Shown here piece by piece: positions 42,330 to 52,694 of a stretch of DNA of 64,000 nt. Within the stretch, counting starts at the first letter, position 1, and the number at the start of each line of letters is the position of its first letter. A model generated the notes under the pieces. It was not told where the DNA came from. It saw only the letters and a list, made by a program, of their open reading frames with translations, and searched no databases. Made by a program: the position numbers and the translations under genes. Location: positions 1 to 64,000 of the forward strand of contig NZ_JAFNJS010000001.1 of assembly GCF_019024325.1 (NCBI RefSeq). The letters are read 5' to 3'. The DNA is from Falsiroseomonas tokyonensis (GTDB taxonomy: Bacteria > Pseudomonadota > Alphaproteobacteria > Acetobacterales > Acetobacteraceae).

Positions 42330-42803
42330 CTATCCCAGGGGCGGCCCGACCAGCTCGACACCATGGCGAAGGCAGGCCTCGGCGAGCGCCTGGGCCTGCT
42401 CGGGCGAGGGTGGCCCCGCGGCATCGGGCAGGCCGTCCCGTTCGGCCGGTCGGCCGAGCGCGCGGACGAGGCCCTCGAAATCGCCGCCCCGCACGATCGT
42501 CAGGAAACGCGCTCCCTCTTGGGACTCGGCCCGGTAGGTGTGCGGGACGCCCTTCACCGTGAGGACGCTATCGCCGGCACGGGCGCGGACCTCCCGCCCG
42601 CCGGCAAGAAAGCGTAGCTCCCCCTCAAGCACGTGGAAAACCTCGTCCTCGTTCCGATGGATGTGGAGTGGCGGCGAATCGCCGAAGGGGACGCGGTGCT
42701 CGAGCACCGATAGGCCATCGGTCCCGTCCGAGTGGCGGATGCGCAGGATGACCTGCGTGTTCAGGAACCAAAGCTGTTCCAAGGATCGCTGATCGGTCGG
42801 CAT
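42330..42803 (-). CDS. Cupin-domain protein
   Basis: A 157-residue single-domain cupin. The first motif HIHRNEDEVFHVLEGELRF contains the usual His-x-His...Glu metal ligands, and GVPHTYRAES supplies the second-motif His. A helical C-terminal tail (about 115-150) follows. Metal-binding cupins range from dioxygenases and isomerases to sugar or hormone-binding proteins; no substrate is evident. The gene converges with the asparagine synthase. Confidence 0.85.
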   Translation of the reverse strand: MPTDQRSLEQLWFLNTQVILRIRHSDGTDGLSVLEHRVPFGDSPPLHIHRNEDEVFHVLEGELRFLAGGREVRARAGDSVLTVKGVPHTYRAESQEGARFLTIVRGGDFEGLVRALGRPAERDGLPDAAGPPSPEQAQALAEACLRHGVELVGPPLG

Positions 42804-42975
42804 GGATTTCGGGCCCGACGCTTCGTGGGGATGGTAGCCTGCAACATCTCCCAGCTCAGTGCCAGCGTGGAACGGTCAGGTCCGCTCCGCCATCACGCCC
42901 GGCCAGCCCCTGAGTGGCTGTGCCGCGCGCTCCAGGCCGCTTATAGAAACCTCGACAGCAGAGGAAACCGCCGCC

Positions 42976-44298
42976 ATGACCCAGACCTATGACCTCGTCC
43001 TGCGTGGCGGCACCGTGGTCCTGCCCTGGGGGATGGAGGCCACCGATGTCGGCGTCCGTGCCGGCCGCATCGCCGCCATCGGCGACCTGCGCACCGCCGC
43101 CACGGCCGAGACCATCGACTGCACAGGCCTGCATGTGCTGCCCGGCCTGATCGACAGCCACGTCCATCTGCGCGAGCCCGGCGATGCGGCGGTGGAGACC
43201 ATCGCGACCGGCACCAAGGCGGCCGTGCTCGGCGGCCTCACCACCGTCTTCGACATGCCGAACACCAACCCCTCCATCACGACGCGGGAGAAGCTGGACT
43301 GGAAGCGGGACTTCGTCGCCGGCCGCGCCTGGTGCGACATCGGCTTCTATGTCGGCGCCGCCAAGTCCAACATCGCCGAGCTCGCCGCGCTGGAAGCCGA
43401 GCCGAATGTGTGTGGCGTGAAGGTGTTTGCCGGCAGCTCCACCGGCGACCTGCTGGTCGAGGATGATGCGAGCCTCGAGGCCGTGATGCGCAGCGGCCGC
43501 CGACGCATCAGCTACCACTCGGAAGACGAGTACCGCCTGCAGGCGCGCAAGCCCGCCTACACCACCGGCATGCCGCACCGGATGCATGCCGAATGGCGCG
43601 ACGTGGAATGCGCCTTCCTTGGCACGCGGCGCCTGATGGCGCTGGCCCGCAAGACCGGCCGCCCCGCGCATATCCTGCACGTCTCCACCGCCGAGGAACT
43701 GTCCTACCTCAAGGATTTCCGCGACGTCTGCACGGTGGAGGTGCTGCTGAACCACCTGACCCAGACGGACGAGGCCTATGACCGCCTCGGCGGCTATGCC
43801 GTGATGAACCCGCCGATCCGCGATGCGCGCCACATGGCCGCCGCCTGGGCGGCGGTGGCCGATGGCACGGTGGACACCGTGGGCTCCGACCACGCGCCGC
43901 ACAGCCGCGCGGCGAAGGAACGCCCCTGGCCGGATTGCGGCGCGGGCCTGACCGGGGTGCAGACCCTGGTGCCGCTGATGCTGGACCATGTGAATGCCGG
44001 GCGCCTGTCCCTGCCCCGGCTGGTCGACCTGCTGAATGCCGGCCCGGCCCGGGTCTATGGGCTGGTCGGCAAGGGCCGCATGGCCGCGGGCTACGATGCG
44101 GACTTCACCGTGGTGGACATGAAGAAGACCCGCACCATCGAGGAAAGCTGGATCGCCTCGCCCTGCGGCTGGACGCCCTTTGCGGGCCAGAGCTGCACCG
44201 GCTGGCCGGTGATGACCATCATCCGCGGCCAGGCGGTGATGCGGGAGGATGCGGTGCTCGGCGAGCCGCTCGGCACCCCCGCGCGCTTCGCCCCCTGA
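42976..44298 (+). CDS. Dihydroorotase/amidohydrolase
   Basis: A 440-residue amidohydrolase of the dihydroorotase class I type. ATG 42976 starts TYDLVLRGGTVVLPWG. The metal ligands are visible: HVHLREPG near residue 60 (His-x-His), the likely carbamylated Lys in CGVKVFAGSSTG, His in RISYHSEDE and HILHVST, and Asp in VDTVGSDHAPHS. It would close dihydroorotate in pyrimidine synthesis. Allantoinase or hydantoinase activity cannot be excluded from sequence. A cupin gene lies divergent upstream. Confidence 0.85.
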   Translation: MTQTYDLVLRGGTVVLPWGMEATDVGVRAGRIAAIGDLRTAATAETIDCTGLHVLPGLIDSHVHLREPGDAAVETIATGTKAAVLGGLTTVFDMPNTNPSITTREKLDWKRDFVAGRAWCDIGFYVGAAKSNIAELAALEAEPNVCGVKVFAGSSTGDLLVEDDASLEAVMRSGRRRISYHSEDEYRLQARKPAYTTGMPHRMHAEWRDVECAFLGTRRLMALARKTGRPAHILHVSTAEELSYLKDFRDVCTVEVLLNHLTQTDEAYDRLGGYAVMNPPIRDARHMAAAWAAVADGTVDTVGSDHAPHSRAAKERPWPDCGAGLTGVQTLVPLMLDHVNAGRLSLPRLVDLLNAGPARVYGLVGKGRMAAGYDADFTVVDMKKTRTIEESWIASPCGWTPFAGQSCTGWPVMTIIRGQAVMREDAVLGEPLGTPARFAP

Positions 44299-44376
44299 TC
44301 GCCGGCGCGGATGACCTGGGCGGTTGAGACGGCCTCGCGCGGCTGGTAGAGCCGATCACGGGAAGCGGAGGCGGTG

Positions 44377-45840
44377 ATGGCGCAGCAGGACGAACAAGTC
44401 GTGGATTGGGCGGCCCGGCTGCGGGCCTCCCTGGCGCCGGACCAGCCCACCCCGCCGGCGGAGCCGGCCTCAGCATCCCCGCCGGCGGAGCCGGCCTCTG
44501 CATCCCAACCGGCGGAGCCGGCCTCTGCATCCCAACCGGCGGAGCCGGCCCCTGCATCCCAACCGGCGGAGCCGGCCTCTGCCATCCCGCCGGCGGACTC
44601 CGTGCCTGCGATCACAGCCGCGAAGCCGCCCGTCCCGCCCCCCGCCGCTGCCCGCACCACCCTCGCCGCGCTCAGCGCCGCGGCGGCCGAGCCTGCCGGA
44701 GCGCCGCCGCGCGGCCTGCTGGCGGCCGCCCTGCCGCCGCGGGCGGAGCCACAGGCACAGCCGGTGCATGAGCTGGGCCCGCTGGCCGCGCTGCTGAACC
44801 TCGCCCCCGCCGCGCCGCCCGCCCTGCCGCTTGGCCTGCCGCCTGGCCTGCCGCCCGCCCCGCGCCCCGCACCGCCCGCGGAACCCGCGGCCCCTTCCGG
44901 TGGCCTGCTCTCCTTCCTGGCGCAGCAGGCACCGCCGCAGCCGGCGCCGGCGATCTGGGAAGGTCCGCTCCTCAGCGCGCTCGGCGCCGCGCCCCTGCAG
45001 CCGCCCCAGGCCCCGCCCACCCCCGAGGCGCCGATATCCGAGGCCCCCTTGCCCGGTCCGGCGCCCGCACAGGCGCTGGCCAGCGCCGAGGCGATCCTGG
45101 CCAGCAAGCCGGTACTCAAATCCGCCGCCCAGGCCCCGGTGCCACCTTCGAAGCCTCGCCTCGCCCCTCCCGCCAAGCCGGCGGAGCCCGACGCGGACCC
45201 GCTCGCCCCGGCGCAGATCGCAGCCGCCTATGAGGCGGTGCATGGCAGCGCCATGCCGGCCGAGGCGGCGGGGGATGGCGCGGATTGGCTGGGCCTGGCG
45301 CGCAGCCTGGACGAGGCGAAGGAAAGCTGGCGCGCCCTGTTCCTCGGCGCGTCGCAGGCCGATCTGCCGCTCGCCGGCGCCCTCGCCGCCCGCGGCCGCG
45401 GCTTGGCCCCGGTGCTGCATGCGACGGAGTCACATCCCGGCAATTTCCGCCGGCTGCTGGCGGCGTTGGAGGCGAAGGGGCTGCAGGCCGGCGAGACGCG
45501 GCTGCTGCAGGCGGCCGTCACCACCGACCCGGACAGCCTGCCGCCAGGCGGCGCCCTTGTGCAGGGGCTGCTGGAGCGGCAGGAGGCCTGGGACTATGTC
45601 CGGGTGAGCGGGCCGCGGGTGATTGGCGGCCTGCTCAAGCGCGCCCAGCCGCTGCTGGATGCGCGGGTACGCTGGATGATGCTGCGGCTTGAAACGCGCG
45701 CCCAGGAAGCGGCGGCCATCAAGGGCCTCGGCGCCGCGAAATGGAAGCTGGTCGCGGAACGCCCCGCCCGCCTGCAGCCTGGCCTGCCGGTGACGACGGC
45801 GCAGCCTGGCATCCAGCTCTGGCGCGGCCCGCTGGCCTGA
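44377..45840 (+). CDS. Pro/Ala-rich protein with FkbM-like C-terminal domain
   Basis: The ATG at 44377 (a GTG precedes it directly) gives 487 residues. Residues 27-72 are five 9-residue repeats of the form QPAEPASAS, encoded by a 27-base tandem array. Up to about residue 290 the sequence is low-complexity Pro/Ala and probably disordered. The last 190 residues look folded: LFLGASQADLPLAGAL, ATESHPGNFRRLLAALEAKG and WDYVRVSG resemble the first strands of an FkbM-type methyltransferase, with the Glu-x-His-Pro region present. Several catalytic parts look worn, so activity is doubtful. It may be a scaffold or surface-linked protein. Confidence 0.6.
   Translation: MAQQDEQVVDWAARLRASLAPDQPTPPAEPASASPPAEPASASQPAEPASASQPAEPAPASQPAEPASAIPPADSVPAITAAKPPVPPPAAARTTLAALSAAAAEPAGAPPRGLLAAALPPRAEPQAQPVHELGPLAALLNLAPAAPPALPLGLPPGLPPAPRPAPPAEPAAPSGGLLSFLAQQAPPQPAPAIWEGPLLSALGAAPLQPPQAPPTPEAPISEAPLPGPAPAQALASAEAILASKPVLKSAAQAPVPPSKPRLAPPAKPAEPDADPLAPAQIAAAYEAVHGSAMPAEAAGDGADWLGLARSLDEAKESWRALFLGASQADLPLAGALAARGRGLAPVLHATESHPGNFRRLLAALEAKGLQAGETRLLQAAVTTDPDSLPPGGALVQGLLERQEAWDYVRVSGPRVIGGLLKRAQPLLDARVRWMMLRLETRAQEAAAIKGLGAAKWKLVAERPARLQPGLPVTTAQPGIQLWRGPLA
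44455..44589 (+). repeat. 27-bp coding tandem repeat, five copies
   Basis: Units start at 44455, 44482, 44509, 44536 and 44563, each close to CCGGCGGAGCCGGCCTCTGC plus ATCCCAA. They differ by one to three bases. The unit length is a multiple of three, so gain or loss of copies changes only the length of the Pro/Ala linker in the protein. Confidence 0.95.
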
Positions 45841-45860
45841 AGCGCCTCACAAGCGCTCCC

Positions 45861-46247
45861 TCAGGGCGGATCCGCCACGCCCCGCTGGCCGGTCAGCGGC
45901 GGCACCGTCCAGCAATCGGCGGCGCCGAGGGAGCGGGTGCAGAAGGGCTGCGGCGTTGGCGGCGAGGGCTCCGGCGCGCACCAGCTCTCACGCCGCTCCA
46001 CCCGCACCAGGGAACAGTCGCGGCCGGTGGCCCAGCTCGCCACATGATCGACCGGCGTCCGCCCGGTCAGGATCAGGGAGGCGCCGCTGGCCACCAGCAC
46101 CGGCCCGGCGGTGGCGCTGACGGTGGGGCCGATCTGGCAGCCGGCCAAAAGGGGCAGGGCCAGGGGCACGGCCAGCAGCAGCCCGGTCCGGGCCACCCTC
46201 GGCGGCCGGGTCTGCGCAGGATCGGGGCGGGCGGCGGGGCGGCGCAT
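45861..46247 (-). CDS. Small predicted lipoprotein
   Basis: A 128-residue protein. After an Arg/Pro-rich start, GLLLAVPLALPLLAGC forms a signal-peptide core with a lipobox LAGC at residues 34-37, so the mature protein would begin at Cys37 and be lipidated. The mature part (about 90 residues) has several Cys and Trp residues (DCSLVRVERRESWC, DCWTVPPL) and ends in a polar tail. I recognise no family. It converges with the preceding gene and is divergent from the yfgM-bamB-der operon. Confidence 0.55.
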   Translation of the reverse strand: MRRPAARPDPAQTRPPRVARTGLLLAVPLALPLLAGCQIGPTVSATAGPVLVASGASLILTGRTPVDHVASWATGRDCSLVRVERRESWCAPEPSPPTPQPFCTRSLGAADCWTVPPLTGQRGVADPP

Positions 46248-46344
46248 GGGGGCAGGGTAGGCGGGCGGGCTTAACGTGGCCTGTACACGCGGCTATGGTC
46301 CGGCCCCCGGCTGACCAGACCTGCTTCCGACCAGAGGATTGCCC

Positions 46345-46995
46345 GTGCCCGATATCTTCGACGAGATCGAGGAAGACCTCCGCGCCGATCGCGCCCGCCG
46401 CCTGGCGAAGCGCTGGGGCGGGCTGGCCCTCGGCGTCGTGCTGGTGGCGGTGGCCGCGGTCGGCGGCCTGCAGGCCTGGCGCTGGAACGAGGCGCGGCAG
46501 GCCGCCACCGCCGCCAATACCTTCCTCGCCCTGCACCGCACCGCGGAAGCCCCCGGCGCCGACCTGCCGGCGGTGGCGGATGGCTTCGCCGCCCTGGCGC
46601 GGGAAGCGCCCGACGGCTATCGCACCCTGGCCCGGCTGCGCGCCGCGGCGCTGAAGGCGGAGACCGGCGACCGCGCCGCCGCCCTGGCGCTGTGGGACCA
46701 GCTGGCAGGCGATACGGGGGCCGAGACGCTGTACCGGGATCTGGCAAACCTTCTCTATGTCGGCCATGCGCTGGAGACCGGGGACCCGGCGCAGCTCGCG
46801 GCCCGGATCACGCCGCTGACCCAGCCGGGCAATGCCTGGCAGGCGCCAGCGCGCGAACTGGCGGCGCTGGTCGCGATCCGCCGCGGCGAAACGGCGGAGG
46901 CGCGGCAGCAATTGCAGGCGCTGGCCGCGGATGCGGCGGCGACACCCGGGCTGCGCGAACGCGCGCAGCGGCTGGCGGCGGGGCTCGGCTCATGA
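46345..46995 (+). CDS. YfgM-like membrane-anchored TPR protein
   Basis: GTG 46345 follows an AGAGGA site at good distance (a TTG two codons earlier is the alternative) and gives 216 residues. The cytosolic start (IFDEIEEDLRADRARRLAKR) is followed by one membrane helix (LALGVVLVAVAAVGGLQAW, about residues 26-45) and TPR-like helices outside. This is the layout of YfgM, an inner-membrane protein working with SecYEG and periplasmic chaperones. Its position before bamB and der matches the conserved gene order. The bamB ATG overlaps its stop. Confidence 0.85.
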   Translation: MPDIFDEIEEDLRADRARRLAKRWGGLALGVVLVAVAAVGGLQAWRWNEARQAATAANTFLALHRTAEAPGADLPAVADGFAALAREAPDGYRTLARLRAAALKAETGDRAAALALWDQLAGDTGAETLYRDLANLLYVGHALETGDPAQLAARITPLTQPGNAWQAPARELAALVAIRRGETAEARQQLQALAADAAATPGLRERAQRLAAGLGS

Positions 46996-48323
46996 TGAAT
47001 CATTCTGTCTCCCGCCGCGCCGGCCTGCTGGGCGCGGCTGCCCTGCTCTCCGGCTGCTCGGCGCTCGATGGGATCTGGGGCAGCCGCAAGGTGCCGCTGC
47101 CCGGGGAACGTCGCAGCGTGCTGCGCGCCGATCCGCCGCTGGAAGCCGATACGAGCGCGGAGGGCAGCGTCTCCCTGCCGCCGCCCAGCCCGTTCGCGGA
47201 ATGGCCGCAGACGGGTGGCACGCCCAGCCATGCGCCCGGCCATGCCCAGTTCGGCGCGGAGCCGCGCCAGGCCTGGCGCGCCTCGATCGGCGGCGGCTCC
47301 GGCTACCGGTCCCAGCTGACCGCCGGGCCGGTGATCGCCGGCGAGACGGTCTATGCAGTCGATGCCTCCGGCCAGGTTTCCGCCTTCGCGCTGGCTGATG
47401 GCAGCCGCCGCTGGCGGGTGGAGACGACGCCGGAGGATGAAAGCGCCGGCACGGTGGGCGGCGGCGCCGCCTTCGCCGATGGCGTGCTCTATGTCGCGAC
47501 CGGCATGGCGGAGGTGCTGGCCCTGTCACCCGAGGATGGCGCGGTGCGCTGGCGCGTCCGCACGCCGGCGCCGACCCGCGGCGCGCCAACCGTGGCGGGC
47601 GGCCGGATCTTCGTGGTGACGCTGGAGAACCACCTGCTGGCGCTGTCCGTGGAGGATGGCCGCCGGCTCTGGACCCATCGCGCCGGCGCGCTGACCACCC
47701 TGCCGCTCGGCCTGCCCGCGCCGGCGGTGGAGGGCGAGGTGGTGGTGGCCGGCTTCGGCACCGGGGAGCTGACGGCGGTGCGCGCCACCGATGGCCGCGT
47801 GCTGTGGTCCGAGGGCCTCGGCACCACCGGCGCCACCAGCCTGGCCGATATCGTCGGCATCACCGGCCTGCCGGTGATCGATCGCGGCCGCGTCTTCGCC
47901 TCCGGCCTGTCCAACACCACCATCGCGGTCGACCTGCGCAGCGGCCGGCGGCTGTGGGAACGCACCTTCGGCGGCGGCACCGGCCCGGCGGCGACCGGCG
48001 ACTGGGTCTTCGCCGTCACCCGCGCTGGAGAGGCCGCGGCGGTGGGGCGGGAGGATGGCCGCATCCGCTGGGTCCGGGAGCTCGACCCCTCGCCGGAAGG
48101 CGGGCGGCGGCGGGAGGAAGCGGCGCGCTTCGGCATGCCGATCCTGGCCGGCGGCTTCGTGCTGGTCCCCTCCAGCAAGCGCGAACTGCTGATGCTGGCG
48201 CCGGGCGATGGCAGCATCGCCGGCCGCGTGCCGCTTTCGGCCGGCGTCACCCTGCCGGGCGCGGTGGCGCAGGGCACGCTGGTGCTGCTGGGCGATGACG
48301 GCACGCTGATGGGGCTGCGCTAA
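46992..48323 (+). CDS. bamB: Outer membrane protein assembly factor BamB
   Basis: A 443-residue lipoprotein of the BAM complex. The signal peptide ends in the lipobox LLSGC (Cys about residue 21). The mature protein is a PQQ-like beta propeller with repeated blade motifs such as ETVYAVDASGQVSAFALADG, GVLYVATGMAEVLALSPEDG, TENHLLALSVEDGRRLW and GRRLWERTFGG. It supports BamA in outer-membrane protein insertion. The ATG at 46992 overlaps the yfgM stop by ATGA. The gene der follows after a 96-base gap. Confidence 0.92.
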   Translation: MMNHSVSRRAGLLGAAALLSGCSALDGIWGSRKVPLPGERRSVLRADPPLEADTSAEGSVSLPPPSPFAEWPQTGGTPSHAPGHAQFGAEPRQAWRASIGGGSGYRSQLTAGPVIAGETVYAVDASGQVSAFALADGSRRWRVETTPEDESAGTVGGGAAFADGVLYVATGMAEVLALSPEDGAVRWRVRTPAPTRGAPTVAGGRIFVVTLENHLLALSVEDGRRLWTHRAGALTTLPLGLPAPAVEGEVVVAGFGTGELTAVRATDGRVLWSEGLGTTGATSLADIVGITGLPVIDRGRVFASGLSNTTIAVDLRSGRRLWERTFGGGTGPAATGDWVFAVTRAGEAAAVGREDGRIRWVRELDPSPEGGRRREEAARFGMPILAGGFVLVPSSKRELLMLAPGDGSIAGRVPLSAGVTLPGAVAQGTLVLLGDDGTLMGLR

Positions 48324-48419
48324 AGGCCGCCATTCGCGACGCGCACGGGCCATATGGCGCGCGCGGTGCTATGAGGGGACCGGCCGCGCGCACCGCGCGG
48401 CGCGGACCTTTGGAATACC

Positions 48420-49754
48420 ATGCAGACCGTCGCCATCCTCGGCCGGCCCAATGTGGGCAAATCCTCCCTGTTCAACCGCCTGGCCGGGCGGAAGATCGCG
48501 CTGGTGGACGACACCCCCGGCGTCACGCGCGACCGCAAGGAGGTCGAGGCCGAGATCGGCGGCGTGCCCGTGCGGCTGATCGACACGGCGGGGCTGGAGG
48601 AGGCGGCGCCGGATACGCTGGCCGGCCGCATGACCGCGAGTAGCGAAAGCGCGCTGCGCCAGGCGGACCTGGTGCTGTTCGTGGTCGATGTCCGCACCGG
48701 CCTGACCGCCGCCGACCGCGCCTTCGCGAGCTGGCTGCGCAAGGCGCCCTGCCCCGTGCTACTGGTGGCGAACAAGGCCGAGGGGCGGCTCGGCATGCAA
48801 GCCGCCATGGAGGCCTATGAGCTGGGCCTCGGTGATCCCATCGCCGTCTCCGCCGAGCATGGCGACGGCTTTGGGAATCTGCACGACGAGGTGCGGGACC
48901 GGCTGCAGGCGGAGCCGCGGCGGGGCAAGGAAGACCGGGAGCGGCCGCTGCGGCTGGCCATCCTGGGCCGCCCGAATGCCGGAAAATCCACGCTGCTGAA
49001 CGCCCTGGTGGGCGAGGAGCGCATGATCACCGGCCCGGAGCCCGGCCTGACGCGCGATGCCATCGCCGTCGAATTCCGCGACGCCGAGGGCCCGATCCGC
49101 ATCGTCGACACGGCCGGGCTGCGCAAGAAGGCCCGCATCGAGAAGCACCTCGAGAAGATGTCGACGGAGGCCAGCATCGCCGCGCTGAAGGAGGCGGAGG
49201 TGGTGATCCTGGTGGTCGATGCCCTGCAGGGCATGGACGAGCAGGATTTGCGGATCGGCCGGCTGGCGGAGCGCGAGGGCCGCGCGCTGGTGATCGCCTT
49301 CAACAAGTGGGATGCCGTCGAGGACCGCACGGCAACCCGGAGAAAACTCGAAGACACGCTGATGAGCAGCTTCGCGCAGATGAAGGGGATTTCCGTGGTC
49401 CCCATCTCCGCCGCGAATGGAAGGGGACTGGAGAAGCTGATGCCGACGGTGCGCACGGTCTATGAGCTGTGGAACCGTCGCGTGCCGACCGGCGAGCTGA
49501 ACCGCTGGTTCGAGACGATGAAGGAACGCCACCAGCCGCCGCTGGTGGAGGGCAAGCGCATCAAGCTGCGCTACGCCACCATGCCCAAGGCCCGCCCGCC
49601 CACCATCACCGTCTTCGGCACTCGTGCCGAGCAGCTGCCCGAGGACTACCGCCGCTACCTGGTGAACAGTTTTCGCGAGCAGTTCGACATGCCCGGCGTC
49701 CCGATCCGGCTGCATCTGCGCGGGACGGACAATCCCTACGCCGAGGAGGAGTAG
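48420..49754 (+). CDS. der: Ribosome biogenesis GTPase Der (EngA)
   Basis: A 444-residue tandem GTPase needed for 50S ribosome maturation. The first G domain has GRPNVGKSSLFN at about residue 8, DTPGVTRDRKE, DTAGLEE and NKAEG. The second has GRPNAGKSTLLN near 183, DTAGLRKKARIE and NKWD near 300. The C-terminal KH-like domain includes LPEDYRRYLVNSFREQF. Both domains look intact and length is normal. It follows yfgM-bamB. Confidence 0.97.
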   Translation: MQTVAILGRPNVGKSSLFNRLAGRKIALVDDTPGVTRDRKEVEAEIGGVPVRLIDTAGLEEAAPDTLAGRMTASSESALRQADLVLFVVDVRTGLTAADRAFASWLRKAPCPVLLVANKAEGRLGMQAAMEAYELGLGDPIAVSAEHGDGFGNLHDEVRDRLQAEPRRGKEDRERPLRLAILGRPNAGKSTLLNALVGEERMITGPEPGLTRDAIAVEFRDAEGPIRIVDTAGLRKKARIEKHLEKMSTEASIAALKEAEVVILVVDALQGMDEQDLRIGRLAEREGRALVIAFNKWDAVEDRTATRRKLEDTLMSSFAQMKGISVVPISAANGRGLEKLMPTVRTVYELWNRRVPTGELNRWFETMKERHQPPLVEGKRIKLRYATMPKARPPTITVFGTRAEQLPEDYRRYLVNSFREQFDMPGVPIRLHLRGTDNPYAEEE

Positions 49755-49772
49755 CCCCCCCGGCCGAAGGCC

Positions 49773-50177
49773 TCAGGCCGCCGCGATCGCGGCCTCGATG
49801 TCCTTCAGGGAATGGCCGGTCAGATCCTTCGGGATCTCGCCCAGCAGCTTGGCCGAGAGCGTCTTGTGGTAGTGCTTGCGCAGTTCGCCGAGGGTGCGCG
49901 GCGCGGCGATGATGACCAGGCCCTCGACATGGCCGGCCATGACCTGCTTGTTCAGCATCTCGGCCACGCCCGCCGCAAAGCCGTCCTCGTCCTGCTGGCT
50001 GTCGGAGGGGTTGGCGGAGCTGCTGGCATGGCGGCCGCCGGAGCCCTTGTTCTCGCTGTCCACCTCCGGCACCTGCATCGCGGTCAGCTGCAGCGCGCCG
50101 GCATCGCCGGTGTTCTGGAACAGGTTCAGCTTCTCGCCATCGGCGACGGCGACATAGGCATTGCTGGGAAGCTGCAT
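49773..50177 (-). CDS. Host-attachment-like protein (baeRF family)
   Basis: A 134-residue protein that opens with PSNAYVAVADGEKLNLFQN, then an acidic, Ser-rich linker (about 45-65) and a C-terminal part LVIIAAPRTLGELRKHYHKT. This pair of segments is typical of the Host_attach/baeRF family, first named in plant-associated bacteria and thought to be related to peptide release factor fold proteins. The real function is unknown. It converges with der. Confidence 0.85.
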   Translation of the reverse strand: MQLPSNAYVAVADGEKLNLFQNTGDAGALQLTAMQVPEVDSENKGSGGRHASSSANPSDSQQDEDGFAAGVAEMLNKQVMAGHVEGLVIIAAPRTLGELRKHYHKTLSAKLLGEIPKDLTGHSLKDIEAAIAAA

Positions 50178-50231
50178 GGGAACTCCTGCACGGCGAGGGC
50201 CGCATCAGAAACCAACGCGCCAGCACCCCGC

Positions 50232-50828
50232 TCAGTTCGGCCGCAGCCCCTTCACCAGCAGGCCGAGGATCGCCTCCAGCCGCGCCGGGGCGGTCTCGTC
50301 CCCGGCCTGGTCGCGGACATGGTGCGGGTGGTGGAAGCGCATGGTGGCCTCCAGCAGCAGCACCGCCGTGCCCTCCGGGTCCGCCACGCGCCAATCCCCC
50401 GCCGCCGTGCCCTGATGCAGGATGGTGGCGAGGTGGCCGCGCAGCGTCGCGACATGGGCGGCCACCGCGTCCCGGTGCTCCTCGGCCAGCAGGTGGTAGG
50501 CGGCGAAAAGCTCCGGATCGCCCAGCACCTTCTGGCGCTTCAGCCCGGCGAGGGTGCGGATGTAGCGGATCAGCCGCTCCGGCGCCGGGGTGGGATCGGC
50601 CAGGATCGGCTCCAGCGGCTCCACCACCGCATGCAGCCAGCGCGCCACCACCGCTTCCCGCAGCGCGGCCTTGCTGGGGAAGTGGCGGTAGACATTGCCA
50701 TGGCTCATGCCCAGCGCCCGGGCGACATCCACCACGGTCGCCTTGGCCGGGCCATGGCGGCGGATCAGCGCCTCCGCCGCATCCAGCATACGCAGCGCGG
50801 CGGGGTCGCGTGTGGCGGAATCGGTCAT
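50232..50828 (-). CDS. TetR-family transcriptional regulator
   Basis: A 198-residue TetR-type repressor. The helix-turn-helix is in TVVDVARALGMSHGNVYRHF, followed by SKAALREAVVARWL, and the C-terminal part is the ligand-binding helical domain. It lies 10 bases downstream of the aldo-keto reductase gene on the same strand, so the two are probably one transcript and the regulator may control the operon by feedback. Confidence 0.9.
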   Translation of the reverse strand: MTDSATRDPAALRMLDAAEALIRRHGPAKATVVDVARALGMSHGNVYRHFPSKAALREAVVARWLHAVVEPLEPILADPTPAPERLIRYIRTLAGLKRQKVLGDPELFAAYHLLAEEHRDAVAAHVATLRGHLATILHQGTAAGDWRVADPEGTAVLLLEATMRFHHPHHVRDQAGDETAPARLEAILGLLVKGLRPN

Positions 50829-50838
50829 CGCATCCTGG

Positions 50839-51834
<996 letters not shown>

Positions 51835-51922
51835 GGGATGGCTCCGTCACTGGGGTGACGGGGAGATAGCCGCGAGCATGACGAATGACAAGAGACAGAT
51901 TTTGTCATTCTAAGAAAAGCGC

Positions 51923-52687
51923 TCAGCCGCTGGCATAGCTCCGATAGATGCGCGCCACCGTCCCATCCGCCTCCAGCCGCGCCATGGCGCCGCGCAGCGC
52001 CGCGATGGGCTGGTCGCGCGGGTCCGGATGGGCGGCGAGCCAGGCGGCGATGCTCTGCAAGGCGGGGCCGGTGCGGACGCCGCCGGGGCGGCCGATTGCG
52101 TTGAATTGCTGGTGGATTTCGGGCTCCGTCGCATACCAGGCGGCGATGCGGCCCTCGGCGAGCGCCAGGGCCAGGTCCCGCCCGGTCTCCAGCACAAGCA
52201 GATTGTCCAGCCCGTTCTGCCGCAGGAACACCTCCTGCAGCCCGTTGCGCACCACGCCGATGCGGGGCACGGCGCGCGCGCCTTCGAGGTCCAGCACCGG
52301 CTTCCCCGGCAGCGTGCCCATGGCCTGCGGCACCTCCACAACCTTGGCCACCCAGGTGAACTGCGCCTCCCGCGCCGGGGTGCGGCCGAGCGGGCAGATC
52401 AGCGTGCCCGGGACGCTGCGCGCGCGGTCCACCGCATCGCCGAAGCTCAGGAAGGTGAAGCGGGGGCTGCGTCCGATGGCGCGGATGGCCTCGGCCAGAA
52501 TGTCGAGCGTGATGCCGCGCCGCCCTGGGGTGGAAGGGTCGGTGCCGGGGAAGGAGAGCGGCCGGATGTCGGAGGCGATGACCTCGAGCGGCGCATCGGC
52601 CCGCGCCAGGCGGGGCAGCGCCAGGAGGGGCAGCGCCAGCCCCGAGGCGAGGGCGGCCAGGCCGCGGCGCTTCAGGGCGGGTGCCAT
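51923..52687 (-). CDS. Periplasmic solute-binding protein (SBP_bac_3-like)
   Basis: A 254-residue exported protein. A twin-Arg-like start (KRRGLAALASGLALPLLALPRLARA) is a signal peptide, cleaved near residue 30. The mature part begins LEVIASDIRPLSFPG and contains GITLDILAEAIRAIGRSP, IGVVRNGLQEVFL and a C-terminal MARLEADGTVARIYRSY, all typical of amino-acid-type solute-binding proteins. No ABC permease or ATPase is next to it, so it may be an orphan or a sensor subunit. Confidence 0.82.
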   Translation of the reverse strand: MAPALKRRGLAALASGLALPLLALPRLARADAPLEVIASDIRPLSFPGTDPSTPGRRGITLDILAEAIRAIGRSPRFTFLSFGDAVDRARSVPGTLICPLGRTPAREAQFTWVAKVVEVPQAMGTLPGKPVLDLEGARAVPRIGVVRNGLQEVFLRQNGLDNLLVLETGRDLALALAEGRIAAWYATEPEIHQQFNAIGRPGGVRTGPALQSIAAWLAAHPDPRDQPIAALRGAMARLEADGTVARIYRSYASG

Positions 52688-52694
52688 CCTGCGC

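Noticed and set aside
44455-44589. Regular 27-bp repeats that might look like a CRISPR array
   Set aside because: Units are head-to-tail without unique spacers, lie in a coding frame and no cas genes are near.
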